Origin: Penicillus capitatus
Lineage: Eukaryota > Chlorophyta
NCBI GenBank assembly: GCA_965649825.1
Contig: OZ287701.1
Location: 1,054,001 to 1,118,000, forward strand
Direction: 5' to 3'
DNA: 64,000 nucleotides
The position numbers were made by a program, and so were the translations under genes. The stretch's first letter is position 1; the number at the start of each line of letters is the position of its first letter. The notes below the pieces were generated by a model. It saw only the letters and a list, made by a program, of their open reading frames with translations. It was not told where the DNA came from and made no database searches. Below are positions 36,601 to 48,869 of the stretch, piece after piece.

Positions 36601-37885
36601 TGCCTTGGCCAGTATAGCGGTGCACGTCGTATATGACATCCAAGAGTGCCATCAAGATGTCGTCATCGTCGATCCATCCTTCGCCGACGGCTTGCTGCGT
36701 TGCCAGATCCGACAACATGATCGTTGCTTCTCTGCGAGTTCTCTCCGACGATCCTTCGATTGCGAGCATGCCCAACTCGTCAATGATTCCAAATCTCAGC
36801 GCCTTCAACTCTTCGCCGTTTTCTATCTTTTGTTGATTCGCTATTGTGCTACTGTACGCGGACTCGAAGGCAACAAGGTTAATTTCGTCCTTCGTTGCTT
36901 TCAGCCTTGCCGCCATCAGATCCCAAAGCGAGTCGAACCAAGGTCTCTTCGACATTTTCGACATTTCGACAACGGAGACCTGATTTCTTTCGCTTGAGTC
37001 CTCATGGACCGTCGGATCGATGTCGCCCCTTGCCCGATTTCTAAAAGAATGAAAAACGCGCACGAATCCACGTAATCCATCCAACACATGTTGTCTCGTC
37101 TGGGCATCTCGTGTACTAGTGTCTTCACATGCAACTTGTGAAGAAGCGTCTTCTTTAAGGCGTTCCACCTCGTGACGAAGAACTTGGAAATGCAAATCCA
37201 CAGAGTACAGCTTGCAGGAGAGTTTCATAGTTCTCTCTTTCTCTGCAATGGTTCTACTCAACGCTTGCTTCTCTTCTTTGCGGATCTTGTTTTGATTGAC
37301 GGCATTAAGCAGAAAAAGGGTTTGTTGAAGTGTGAGAAAGGTCCATTTGTGCTCCGAGAAGTTCTCTCTGTCAAGGTTCGGTGTCGCAGATAGACTTCCC
37401 AAAAGCTTCCTTGCCACGACCACCAGCTGCTTGGCGCCATCGTACACAGATGGATTAATGCACACAAGTGCCCTGTGAATGGCGGCGGCGAATTTAGGTT
37501 TTAGGAATTCTCCCTCGGATATACTGGAACAAAGGTCGCGGATCAATTTCTTCAGAATATTAGCCTCGCTTGTGGAGCGTGGGACGACGTTGGCCAGTTC
37601 CGCATACTCAAGGACGGCCTCCGGCGCGAGACAATCTTCGCTTCGTTCGTGATAGTTGCGCAGCCATCCGACGAGAACGGCGCGTTCGGCTTCGTCCGTG
37701 GTCGCGTTGTAAGCCGCAACAAGTGACTTTGTGCTGTCGATGTTGTGTTTCTTCACGACAGTACGCAGAAGGATTCGTCCGTAACGTTCTTCGGTCTCCA
37801 CGTTTCGTGATGTGAGCTCATTGCCAGATTCCGACGCAGATGGCCGAACGCCACTGGGTCCTTCGTCAGGAGCTCGGGCTTGCAT
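30616..37885 (-). CDS. Giant NACHT-HEAT repeat protein, copy B (NLR-like)
   Basis: Two exons, 37885-36347 (513 codons) and 36294-30616, joined by a 52-nt GT-AG intron at 36295-36346 (donor GTATCA, acceptor CATGCAG) at exactly the position and phase of copy A; predicted 2405 aa. The N-terminal helical region aligns with copy A throughout, with more differences near residues 255-290. NACHT: Walker A GNPGSGKT at about 599-606, Walker B LLIFDGLEE, and an SRP-type sensor FLSRPYN, the more canonical of the two copies. About 27 HEAT repeats follow, then degenerate repeats and a C-terminal tail nearly identical to copy A (ending PGLLENLVTKE). The whole frame is open, so the gene looks functional. Neighbours upstream on the same strand are the PMP-type remnant and the RING-like gene. 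The function as an immune-type receptor is inferred from architecture only. Confidence 0.85.
31510..34500 (-). repeat. HEAT-repeat-encoding 111-bp tandem array, copy B
   Basis: About 27 units of 111 bp. Units starting at 31559, 31670, 31781 and 31892 are nearly identical to each other (HAGDALLTLAKLCGDKDSDV...AIESVVTAAPQ), a local four-fold expansion not found in copy A. Copy A instead has the 222-bp expansion. So repeat number and order differ between the paralogues while the flanking protein is conserved. Confidence 0.85.
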
Positions 37886-37898
37886 GTTTGCTTGTGGT

Positions 37899-37954
37899 CT
37901 GCAGGATAAAACGTATTCGCTTGTCGTTCAGCTAAAGGGACAAATCAACTTACC
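37899..37954 (-). other. 5'-UTR intron of NACHT-HEAT copy B
   Basis: Donor GTAAGTTGATTTG and acceptor TTTATCCTGCAG, 56 nt, ending 13 nt upstream of the ATG at 37885. Position and sequence match the intron in copy A (13600-13654), and the conservation of both splice sites supports it. Confidence 0.65.
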
Positions 37955-39216
37955 GTCGGATAGAGTTCGCAACAGAGTTCGCAGTAGAGAAAGATGCGCC
38001 GACGTTGTCGTTGACGTTAAATGCAAGTAAATAGATTGATTTGACTGACGCATCTGTCAGAAGAACAGATCCCATCCACAGATGCAGCTATCGAGAAGGA
38101 CAGAGGTGGTTATCACTACTGAACGTCTTTTGTCTGTGACCATGGACGGGTCCTGCATAAAATCTCTGAAGACATCGCAGAGAGACACAGATATCTCAGA
38201 ACAGGAGAGAACTCAGAGCATAGTAAGATGAACTTCGGTTGGCATAGTCAATTAGCAACAGGCAGTATCCATGAACACTGCCATGATCGTCCAGAATCAT
38301 ACAAAAGGTAATACTCGTCATAGCATGCCAGTCAATACGATTGAGGTAATGAAGAATAGCTGCAGTTGAGAGGCAAAGGTCGAGAACAAATCATCAATGC
38401 TCCAAAAAATGATCATCCGAGATGCTTCACTCCGTTAATCTCACATCGTCAACCAGTACCTTCCTTCGTCGAGAATACTCCTCGGCATCGACCCGCGTAT
38501 TTACTCAGCGCTCTGTTTCTACAATCTTCATCAGCTGCAAAACGCGTCATCCAGTGTCCATTGAATTCGGCCTGCCGAAGATGGAATCCAATCTAACGAT
38601 GTCCAGTCGCGCCTACCGCAAACAGACGGCCGTCCAACGCACAGAGCTATTCAGTGAGACAAACTCCTAATCCAAACAGCTTTGTCGTCGACCGAACAAG
38701 ACATCTCCACTTCTCTTCCGTTTTCAATCCGCCGAACAGGCAGTTTGTTCCGAACAGCTTCGAACATTTCACTGCTGCATTGTGCTACTTATTCAAAAAC
38801 GCGAAGCAGTTTGACGAGAAGACGACCTTCGTCTCCGCGACGACCTCGCGTCCTCCTTCAGCTCCTCAACTGGAGCATCACTTGAATAATGGGCGAATGT
38901 GGAAGAAGTATCGTACGGCTTCCGTATACGTGAGTCTTCGGTCACAGATGAAAGCCGTCGTCGAGATCAGGTAGCCTTATGCTCGTCCACGAGCTCTCCA
39001 TGTCGGCAGGTGCCGTTGTGAAGGCCAGATACGTCGATAGATCCCTTTCGTCCTTGGACCGAATCACCATTCAACCACTAAAATTCACTCCAACCACATT
39101 TGTGTCATTGATGCACGCGATCCCTTCTCTGCTGTGAACTTAATCATTGCACACACAGACGTGTGGAGATTCGAACGGCACAGAGAAATCTGAAAGGCGC
39201 ACGTAATGTGCAAGAC
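37955..39216. other. 5' flank of NACHT-HEAT copy B
   Basis: Presumed leader and promoter, aligned with 13655-14930 but noticeably more diverged than neighbouring blocks. No gene seen; the small membrane-segment frame present in unit A is broken by stops here. Confidence 0.35.
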
Positions 39217-39485
39217 AGGGCACTGCAGCATACTACAAAACAGGTTTCGACGTTGCCCATGAGAACCGTTAGCTCTTCGCTGAATGCATGAAGCGGCAGA
39301 GATACATGTCGATCATAGGGATCCTTGTACGATCCACCTGAATGGTAGGCGATATCCTTCTCTAACGAACGCTCTCCTCGAGTAGACACAATAGACCAGT
39401 GGATCTCAACAGATTCAGACAGAGACGGACTGAGGAAGTGCAAGACGAGAACGGGAATGTATAGCAACAGCAGCTCGATTTCCAT
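39217..39485 (-). pseudogene. PMP-type gene remnant (signal peptide only), unit B
   Basis: Begins MEIELLLLYIPVLVLHFLSP at 39485 and stays in frame for about 85 residues (through SYKDPYDRHVSLPLHAFSEE), then runs into sequence that lies 2544 bp further on in unit A. The join at 39229-39231 is a CAT present at both ends of the missing segment (14928-14930 and 17472-17474). All beta-helix repeats are gone. Unit A has the opposite fate: repeats retained but frameshifted just after the signal peptide. Confidence 0.6.
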
Positions 39486-40153
39486 GACTTCAGTAACGCT
39501 CAAACTCCTTCCAACGCTCAGGTCGCTGCAAAAGTGAGATCTATAAGTCCATCTCCACAAGGTGCTTGAATGGCAAAACTGTTCAGAAATGACATGACCC
39601 ATTCTTCTTCCTTGTCACGGAAGAAGGATATTGAAAATTCTTTCTACGTTTTCATCGGCAAGAAGACTGGGAGTGATGCGCTATATCCGACACTCCCAGT
39701 CCATGCAATGTACAGTTTGATCTTCTTCGTTCTAACGCATTTCTAGCAGTTCCATCCAGGATATTTTCCACGACTCCATGCCCTTCTGTCTGTTACTTTA
39801 TGCAAAGAAAAGAACGCCGCTTATTCACATAGATTCTAAAACCCCAACGATCTGTGCACGAATCGGGAAATTCTTTTAGAGATCAGCCTCAAAGCCACAC
39901 ATGGTCGCTGCCACGGCAAAGAGATTCCACGATATCAAACTACGTTGAAACACTCGTGAGCTTGTAACGTCGAACAAGGTGAACAGCTTGATACAACAAT
40001 AAAAAGCGAAATGTCCTCTCTCTGCAAAGAACAGCAGCAGTCTGCGGATGAGAACCATTCATAAGAGCTCGCCAATCAGCAAGACTGCCATCTCTAGTCT
40101 GCAAAAAGACATGGCCGTTGATCGCATCGGCAAAAACGAAAGCATATCCACTG

Positions 40154-42533
40154 TCAGAAGATCTTGGCAATCAGTCCTGTGCATTGCTCCAGGCAGATCG
40201 GGCATCGGCGGTGCGGTTGATGGTAAACCTTGCGAGCACATTCCTCGCAAGCACAGATATGCGCCCTAGATGCACAACCCTGATGCCGAATGAAGACGAC
40301 AGGCAAAAACTGACGTCTCTCCGTGATAGAAACCAGATGTCTGTGGTTTATCTCTGCACACGACACAGACGGCACCTCGATGAACAAACTGAACACACGC
40401 CTAAGTACAACAGTACTGGACGGATGGACATCGCACACACATTGTCGTCAGTCTGTGGTGTTCTGAGTGACGGTCGGTGAGCAGGAGGATTGAAGCGCAG
40501 TCGTTCAAGCTCCCGACGCATCCCGTCAGCACTGACATCTCCGCGATCCAACGGCCGCACGACGATGGTGCTTCCGGAAACCAGTCCAAACTGTTCGCAT
40601 CCATCTGTCAAATGCCTGTCGATAAGAGACACGGATGTACTTCTGCCACTGTCGAATTGACAGACAATATCTCCCTTGACGAAATCTCGGAATCCACGAC
40701 AAAGAAGGCATAGTCCCGATCTTCCAATTCTTCGCGAAGTTCGTCGACATGAATGACACAGAACGAAAAGAGTCGATCGTCTTCGCCCGCCGAGGCGCTT
40801 CCCAGATATTCCAGCTGATCGAGTCGGGGATCCAGCAGCAAGAAAAAGAGGAGAACCGAAGTGCGACGTTGTCCCGACGGCATGTCACCCTCACCGGATT
40901 GCAGGTAGAACGTCATGGTACCGTCATCCGGTGCACTGTCTTGGCGACAGAGCTCGCAAAGACGGAAATCGAACTCCTCCAAGTCATCCACATGTACAGC
41001 CTTGGGGAGGAAGCCACGTCCGTGCGAACAACGAAACCACATCGTCGATTGCGTCGGATCCCATCGCGTATCCCTCTCGATCTACATCTGATCATCTCAC
41101 TGAACATAGAGTGCGATTTCACTGCACCATCTCTTTGATCTTCTTCAACGGCCAGTGCGGTGGAGAGAGGGCCACTTGGCTTTTCGGTGCATCGAAGATA
41201 CTGATGGATGCTTTCCCTGCCACGTGTCTCTCGATGTCTTCGTCTGTGAGCACTTCGATGGCGATCCTCTGTCTATCCACCGAATAGTAATCCACCGTCA
41301 GTCTCGTTGATGGCTGCCTGATCGACAGCAGCCGCAGTCCGATGGTCAGACGGCCGCCGCGGTGATGGGGATCCTCCAAAGCCTTGTAGAATTTGCGGGG
41401 CGGAGTAAACAGAAACATAGCTGATCGGTCTCCCATCACTTGCTTGCCTGCAGGCACAACAACAGATCGACAGAGACTTCCCGGTCACACAGCGCTGTCT
41501 TCCGTAATGTTTTTTTTTTTCTCCCCCTCGACGATTCAGAGATCGAACAGATACTCACTTTGCACGCAGCTCGCATTGGGTAGGGATTGAGCGATGAGGA
41601 GTGCCTGACATTCCATGTGAACAGGATTCGTGACAGACAGATCCGTGACGGTGATCGCGAAGTGAGTGCCAAAGAAGGCACGCAGGTGAACACCCCTAGA
41701 CAATAACAATCAGACCGCCGCATGAAGGGAGAGATCTCAGCACCATTCTTTTCGATGCAAGACGAATCGCTCTGTCCTCACGAACTCGTCCAGCGCTACT
41801 GGCATCACGTTCCACTGCGGAGAATCGAGAAACCAATAAGTATCCGAGTCGTGCAGTGCCAAATCGCACCACGCAGCATGCCTCCGCTTCGCCCTCGTAG
41901 ACATTGAATGCCTCTTGATGTGACGTGTACACTTGCAGCTGAAACTCGATCTCGATGTATCTGCTGTCGTTCAGGTGACCCACAGGTACAGTGTCCCCAT
42001 AGCGGCCGTTGTACTCAAGAGCACGTGGTCGACCTGCGGGAATCGATGACGGTAAGGAGAGCCCTTCTGGGGGAGGTGCAAAACCAGGAAGGTGCACGGG
42101 AGAGACGATCATCCAGCAGCATTGACGCGAGTCTCCGCTGCCGACAGGACTGCGCAAGCGCCAGACCGCATGTATGCGTCCGTCTGTCCGGGCCGTTAAA
42201 CAGGCCGTCCTTCAAAGCATGTCACATCATTCAATGTGTGACATGTCTATGTCGCACCAATCGCAGCCCGAGAAAGCGAGATCCATCGTCTCCAGTTCTT
42301 CGCCAGGTCTTTCGAAGATGTCTGTCTCCACGCGAACCTGCAGCGGAGATGGGAGAGGGGTGAGCGCCGACAATGGGTATACGGTGAGGCTCGTGAGTCC
42401 AAAGTCGAAGGTCTGTCCGCTGATGATGTACTCCACTCCACTCCACTGGCCTCGTTCGTCTGGAAGGTTCTTTGTCTCGCGACGCGCTGTGCGTTGTTCC
42501 GAGCGACTTACTGAAGCAGTTGTTTCCTGCCAT
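40154..42533 (-). CDS. RING-finger-like protein with C-terminal zinc-binding module, copy B
   Basis: Multi-exon minus-strand gene. A likely first exon starts at ATG 42533 (MAGNNCF) with a consensus GTAAGT donor. It is followed by blocks with YIISGQTFDFGLTSL, NDSRYIEIEFQLQVYTSHQE, FAITVTDLSVTNPVHMEC, KQVMGDRSAMFLFTPPRKFY, FRCSHGRGFLPKAVHVDDL and LVSGSTIVVRPLDRGD. The last exon ends HICACEECARKIY...RRCPICLEQCTGLIAKIF before TGA at 40154. This H-x3-C-x2-C...C-x2-C end matches the C-terminal RING-HC of MULAN/IAP-type E3 ligases. The first CxxC pair is not clear in the chosen frame (SCAEI). Three internal introns of about 46-60 nt fit; two junctions are unresolved. E3 ligase activity is an inference; the ~500-residue N-terminal part is unrecognised. 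Confidence 0.6.
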
Positions 42534-44248
42534 GTTTGCGCACAGTATGTCAACTGCGAAATGAAGAAACGTTGAGGAAACGGACGTGTTCGCCATCGCC
42601 CGAACGGTTCGGTTCGCCGAAGAACGATGGGACGTCTGGATGTCAAGAACGAAGAACGGGATTCGACGTTTTCTCTTCTTTACTCGTTCGAAGTGGGATC
42701 GCATTAGGAATCCAAGAAGAAGAAGACTTATCTTCCTCGCCCAATCATTGTTTTCGTCTTCGTGTAGCGTTTTAACCGGCAAAGTTCTGTGGAGCGATGA
42801 GAACGGATCTGCTGCGTTCTGCAAAAGGAAGGTATTATGTAATTGTATTCTTTGTTTTTATGAATCATAGAACCCGAGATAACATAGAATCTCAGGTCCT
42901 TACCCTGTCCTTCAGCGCGACTGACAAATCTCGACGTCTTTGGTGTGACATGGGGTCCAATGATTTGACTGTAATCATCAGCCAGCGAATAATTGAAAGA
43001 ATAAACCAAAACCTCTCGATGGAATCACGTAAAACTGTCCACGCTAATTGCAAGAAAAGCAACAAGGACTCTATGGTCGCAACTTAGGTCACCCTGATGT
43101 GCAGCAGAATAACGAAAACTGGGCAAACAGCGTGATCGAATGACGGAATGTTCCCTATGTCTTCGCAGAACAAGAACAGTCTGTGAATGTTTCTCATTGT
43201 TTCAGAACTCACCAACTTGCACACGGACAGCTCTGCTTGTGAAAAGACAATGGCGATATAGGCGACTGTTACCAAGGTGGCGATCAAAAGCTCCGATGTC
43301 TGAACGGCGAACGCCATTTTACACGGAGCTAGCGCGATTCGACGTCAATGTACGATTAGATGCTATGGCCATGTATGACGACTGCATGCACGGTCGCAGT
43401 CGAAGGTGACGAATCTTCGATAGTGCTCTTCTTTCTTCGACGTACGGTCACCGATGCAATGTGAGCCACAAGAATAGTTTGTCATCTTATCCGCTGTAGT
43501 CGAAACTGGCAGGGTAAGTTAGATTCCGTCCATGTCCATTTCGTGCATTGCGACGTCGGAAAGCACAAGGCCTAGCAGAATACTAAGGCCACTCATAACT
43601 GATCAGAAAGCGAGGAAAACGATCCTCGCAGCTCTCGTAAACCAAAATGGTATTGATTTCACAAGCTGAACAATAATCCTTTCTAGCAGTTGTACCAAAC
43701 CGCCCTATAGGTTGAAAGCGAAGATGCCTTTGAATCAGGATTCGCACACGTCAAGGAGCAAAACATGACAATCTGGCTGTGAGATTGCCACGAACAATCG
43801 TTGAAACAATGAGAATATCTTGCTCGTTTCTTCGCTTAACCGTTTTCTATCAATCAGACACAATGTGTTATAGTTATCGATGATGGTTGATCCATTTGCA
43901 CGAACGAAGGTGCCATCTCTTGTTCGCTGACCAGAACTGACGCCTGCACGGACGTACGCGGGTTTGACGAAAAGTGCATCACTGTCGCTGTGCATTGGGT
44001 GAGACGCCGACGAGGAAAGGAAGGTAGATACGACACAGTCGATGACGCGACCCGCGCCGACGACGGAGCCTTATCATGGAGATGACGTGCGGGTGACGAC
44101 CACCGTCGTGGAACTGTTGCGTTCGAAAGATCGTCGTTTCACTGGCGGAAGTCTCCAACGACATGCGATGCGTGGACATACATCTCGACAGCACTTTACG
44201 ACACCGGTCTAAAAATGACCCTGGCTGGTTCAGGTCACGTTCGCCTAC
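42534..44248. other. Intergenic region between RING-like gene and PMP-type gene
   Basis: Divergent promoters of two flanking genes presumably lie here. One minus-strand frame at 43735-43995 (86 codons, with ALFVKPAYVRAGVSSGQRT and VAISQPDCHVLLLD) looks somewhat protein-like but has no recognisable domain. Nothing else is supported. Confidence 0.35.
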
Positions 44249-47200
44249 ATGAGGCGTTTTCTCGTGTTTGTGGGGTTCTACCTCACGTGCTTGGCGTTGA
44301 CATTGGGTCAAGAAGAAATCGAAGATGTGTTGAGCAATGAGTTGCGGGAAATGGTGAGGAACGATGCCGCACTGGAAGAGATCCAAGCACGATGGGCCGC
44401 TAGTCGAAAAGGGACGTCTACCACGAGAGAGACGTGCACGATCTCCGTCAAAGGCAACGAAACGCGCATCGGGGACAGTGTCACATACAAGATCATCGGT
44501 TTAGGTTCGGAAACGGCCCACATCGAAGAGGACCCCCTGATCTCCGCCCGCGTCAAATGCGGAGGCGTAGAGATCTACAACGAAGAGAAGAAACGCTCAG
44601 AACTCAAGAATGTCACTGTCAAAGATGTAAGCATCTGTCTGAGATCTCTTGTGTGAGAATTCAACGTCCGTGATGTCAGGGGCGGTTGTATCTGTTTGAG
44701 AAGTTGCCCAACGGGATGATGACTTATGTTTATCTCAAGGATGCTGATAACATCGTGTTGGAAGATGTGCTAATGGAGAATTTGCCAACGTTCGATCCGG
44801 AACAGGTATGGGCCGAACATAACGAACGTAGATATAGAAATTCTGATCGTTCGGTTTACAGAAATATGCTGCACCGTTTGTCGCTGACAGCGGAAATTTT
44901 GACTGCAATAACTGCCAGTTCCTAAACAATACAGGTGGCGAAATGGCCGGAGCTCTTGTCTTGAGTGGCAGTGCAAACGTCGATATAAAAGAGGTGCGGC
45001 AATTAGTTATATTTGTTTAGCTTTAATGAAGAAATGCATGCAGGGAGATTTCTATGGAAATCAAGGTACAACAATCGGTGCCGTGCATTTGCTTGACAGA
45101 GCCAAACTCGACATAAAAAGATCATATGTCGAAGAAAATGTCGGCAACGTTGTCGGTGGCATCATGGTCGATGGAAGAGCCATGATCATTGCGAAGAATA
45201 TACTTCTCCAAGAGAATGAAGCAAAGGAGCAGGCCACATCAATATACGTCGCGGAAAAAGCAATAGCTGTGTTGGACGAAATACAGTTGGTCGGACGAGG
45301 ATACGATGAGAAGTATCGGGACTATCTCCTATCTCCAGATCCATCGAACCATGCCATCAATGAAGACGACTTGGCGAGAACCAGCGCCCTAAAGATGGCA
45401 GGGAAGTCAATTGTTATCGTCAAAGACGCTAACTTCTCTGAAAATGCGGCTAAGTACGGGGCCGTCTTGGTGGCTGAAGAAGCTGTGTTGTCCATGCGTA
45501 CCTGCCATTTCGAGAAGAACGCCGCCATCAACGGTGCCGGTGTCTACATCGAAGGAGGAAGAGGTGGTTATGCTCGTGTGATGAACTCCGCCTTTGTGTC
45601 CAATGTTGCACGCTACGGTGGCGCCTTGGTCTCCGCAGGTCTGTTCCTGTTTGATCCTTTCAGCTGACGAAGGGATTGTCCATCAGGAAATGGCAGCTTT
45701 GTCGTCGACGAATGCCATTTCGAATCAAACGTAGCATTCAGAGGCGGCGTTCTCTATGGAGATTACTCCAATGAAGATTCGCTTGTCGCCAACGGCACAT
45801 GCAGCAGAACTTCCATTGGAAGCAGAATGACGATCCAACAGAGCACGTATGGACACGATCCTGTGTGCAGCTGATGGAAACACGGGATCCTTCTGTGCTA
45901 TTAGTTTCACAGGTAACATGGCAGTGCACAGTGGAGGAGCGTTCTTTGTCAAGTGTACAGAGATCTTCGCAAACGAATCGACATTCACAGGAAATATGGC
46001 TCAGTCCAATGGCGGTGCAATGTACGTCGCAGAAGCCCACTCTCTTGATTTCTTGAACTGTGTCTTCAAAGAGAACTCGGCCGGTGCGTCATACAGAATG
46101 CACAGCACTGTCTGTATCTGTGTGGTTATGGTCTTGTGCAGGAGACAACGGCGGATCTCTCTACGTCAAGAATGCTCATGATATCATGTCCACAAACACC
46201 GTGTTCATCGACAACAGTGCCAATCTGAATAGCGATGCCTTTGCTTCGCTGACAGGGGACGACTCTCACGTAAGTCCATGCATTGTCTGTGCACTGTGAT
46301 CTCAGTTGAGCGCGTCTGTGGTGTTTTAGTCGAACAACATCAACATCACGCATGATGACACCAGGAACGGCGGCGCATTGTATGCTGAAGATGTCAGTGA
46401 TCTAATATTCCGGAGGTGCATCTTTAGAAAGAACTCGGCTGGTATGTTAACCAGCACGTATGGTACTTTAAGAATGTGTACAACTGCTTCTTTGCAGGCG
46501 GAATCGGCGGATCTGTGTTCGTCAACAAGTCGAACGATATCATGATCACAGACACTGTATTCCTAAAGAACACCGCAGATTTGGAAGGTGGTGCCATTGC
46601 TTCGATGTCAGGGAACAGCATCTCTGTGAGTCAATCGCCTGCGCATTGCGATCTCCTCGAGTAGAGTGTGCTGTTCCTAGTTGACCGACGTCAGCATCAC
46701 GCGCAACAGTGCTAAGGACGGCGGCGCAGTCTTTTCGTTCGACACCAAAAAGATTCAGTCGCAGCAATGCGACCTGAGACGCAATGTTGCCGTCAAAGGG
46801 GGAGCACTGTCGATGCACAACCTTGATGAGGTGTGTGCTCTATTTATCATACCGCCTGTTTGAACACGCTGTCTTTCTTTGGGCAGTTGTACTTGGAGGA
46901 TGTCGATTTGTCCAGTAACGTAGCCGAGAAAGCTGGCGGCGCTGTGAGAGCATACAATGGCAAGAAGGCGACGATCAAGAACGTGATTGTGACGGATATC
47001 AAGTCCGGGTCCGGATCACTTGCTCTGGAGAAGATCGACACCGTTTTGGTGTCCGACATAGATTTCCACGATAACATAGCTGAAGGGGCATGCGGTCAGA
47101 AGCATTACGACTTCGTCACTGTTCCCATGGTCTGTGCGCGTTTCAGGTGCTCTGGAGGTCGACAGAGCGTTGGATGCAACACTTCGCAATCTCATAGTCC

Positions 47201-48869
47201 GAAGGAATGTGGCCGCGTTTCAAGGAGGCGGTGTTTGCCTCACAAACTCGGAGACTGCTAAGATTCAAAATGTGGAGTTTTACGACAATACAGCTGGAAA
47301 TGGTGGCGGTGCTCTTTTGCTCGATGGTAGCACGGAGGTCTTCCTGAATAATACATACTTCGCAGACAACGTCGGTGCCCTCCAAGGAGGCGCCATCAAA
47401 GGTCAGTCCATCGAAAAGTGCTCGTGGCGCTGTGTACAGGGCCGTTTTGCTAATTGAAGGAAAGGGCGTGAAATCTCTCCTCATTATATTTTCAATCCTT
47501 GAAAGGAATGAGGCACAATTGAGGGGTGGGGCAATCTACTTGGAGAATTCCTCCTTGGACATCGAGGTCAATACACGCTTCACTGCATCGGTTAGGATGT
47601 CGAATCGGTTCTGATGCTTGCAGGACTGCAGAGTTACCAAAAACTATGTGGGTCCACCAAGATTGAAAAAGAACAAAGAGGCAGAGACAGTGGAGACTCT
47701 AAAAACTGAATCTGAAAAGACAGAAAAGGGCAAGGAGACGGCAGATGTCGCCGCAAAGGAACAGCCAGAAACGGATGATCCGAACGAGCGTATTGTTTCT
47801 GCCAATCGTGTGCTGGCGACAGGTCAATCAAGTCTCCTCTGATCTAAATGTCATCTCCTTTTGCAGATGCTGGTGGCGTCATCTGTGTATCAAAGGGTGA
47901 CTATTTCAAGAGTGTGGGTACAAAGTACACCTACAACGAAGCGCAGTCCGTCGGTGGCGCTGTCATGATCGAAAGCGTGAAGCTTGTAGACATTCAGTTC
48001 GACAAGTACCTCAACGGAACGGCTGCCATGAGCGGTATGCCCTCCACGAAACACCTGCATTCGACTCACGTGTGGTCTGTCTGATCTGGCAAGGTGGCTG
48101 CATCTATGGATCCGGCATTGGCAACTTCTCAATGTGGGACACGACGATGACGTACTGTGAGGCATCGAATGGAGGTGGATTCATTCTGGAAGGCAATTCG
48201 CACTTCACTGGAGGCTACAACAAGTTCATCAACAACACAGCGACGAATGGAGGAGCCTTCCTCTGCAAAGGTCCTGTCTTATCTTCGCATAACACTCTTT
48301 AGGCAACGGACGTCTTTTCAGGCGATAGTCATGTGACGATAGGAGACACCGCTTTCCGATACAACGCAGCCAAAGAAGGGGCCACTCTCTCTGTCGACTG
48401 TCGCTGCGACGTGGATGTCGACAATTCTGCTTTCTTCCGCGACAAGAAGCTCAAAGGCAATGGCGACTTCTTTCATGTGACCAGGGGATGCGGCTCTGTC
48501 AACCACAATGGCTGCGAATTCCATGGAAAGATGCCGAGCAATGGAGTGAACGCTCTATGGGCCGAAGTTGGTGGAGGATTCCTGGCACTGATCGTTGTGT
48601 TCGTCGTCGTTATCGTGCTGGCCAGAAGATGTTCGAAGAGAAGAGGTCCTCCTGCAGGAGTCGCTGGGACGGGCACATCTGATCCTTTGCTTGCCGGCAA
48701 CCGACGTGCTGCTGCACATTCCTCCGAAAGCGGTTCATTCGAGGAGACAGAATCTGAGGAAGGCGACTCTGCTCGGTCTGATAAAGAAGCCCCAGTTCTG
48801 GATCTGTATCCAAGCAAACGTTATTCGCCGGAGCGATACGGACCCCTGACGGACAGCGACAGTTATTGA
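44249..48869 (+). CDS. PMP-repeat beta-helix type I membrane protein
   Basis: Signal peptide at the start (MRRFLVFVGFYLTCLALTLG). A long ectodomain of PMP-type repeats follows, with many GGA(I/L/V/F) and FxxN-like motifs (GGALYAEDVSDLIF, GGAIASMSG, GGALLLDGSTEVFLNNTYF). One membrane helix comes near the end (GGGFLALIVVFVVVIVLARR), then a ~75-aa acidic/Ser-rich tail. Exons resolved: 44249-44626, 44680-44805, 44862-44993, 45044-45638, 45687-?, ?-46083, 46142-46269, 46330-46441, 46498-46625, 46681-46830, 46887-47094, 47147-about 47400, then further exons to 48869. Introns are 48-60 nt. Junctions near 45.78-45.87 and 47.40-47.44 kb need a frame change I could not explain. PMP repeats form adhesins in Chlamydia and occur in scattered algal surface proteins. 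It is the intact relative of the two PMP remnants in units A and B. Confidence 0.8.

Larger units (their letters stand above)
27107..42253. repeat. Segmental duplication, unit B (15.1 kb)
   Basis: Colinear partner of 1833-20498. Its left end directly follows the TGATGATG tail of the LINE. Its right end continues without a break through the first exon of the RING-like gene, so this is the ancestral right flank. Unit B has its own solo LTR (28229-28566) and lacks the 182-bp insertion, the 4739-5078 LTR and 2544 bp of the PMP-type gene. Confidence 0.9.

Noticed and set aside
42797-43087. 96-codon plus-strand frame in the 42.5-44.2 kb gap
   Set aside because: No recognisable domain, weak codon pattern and no splice partners.
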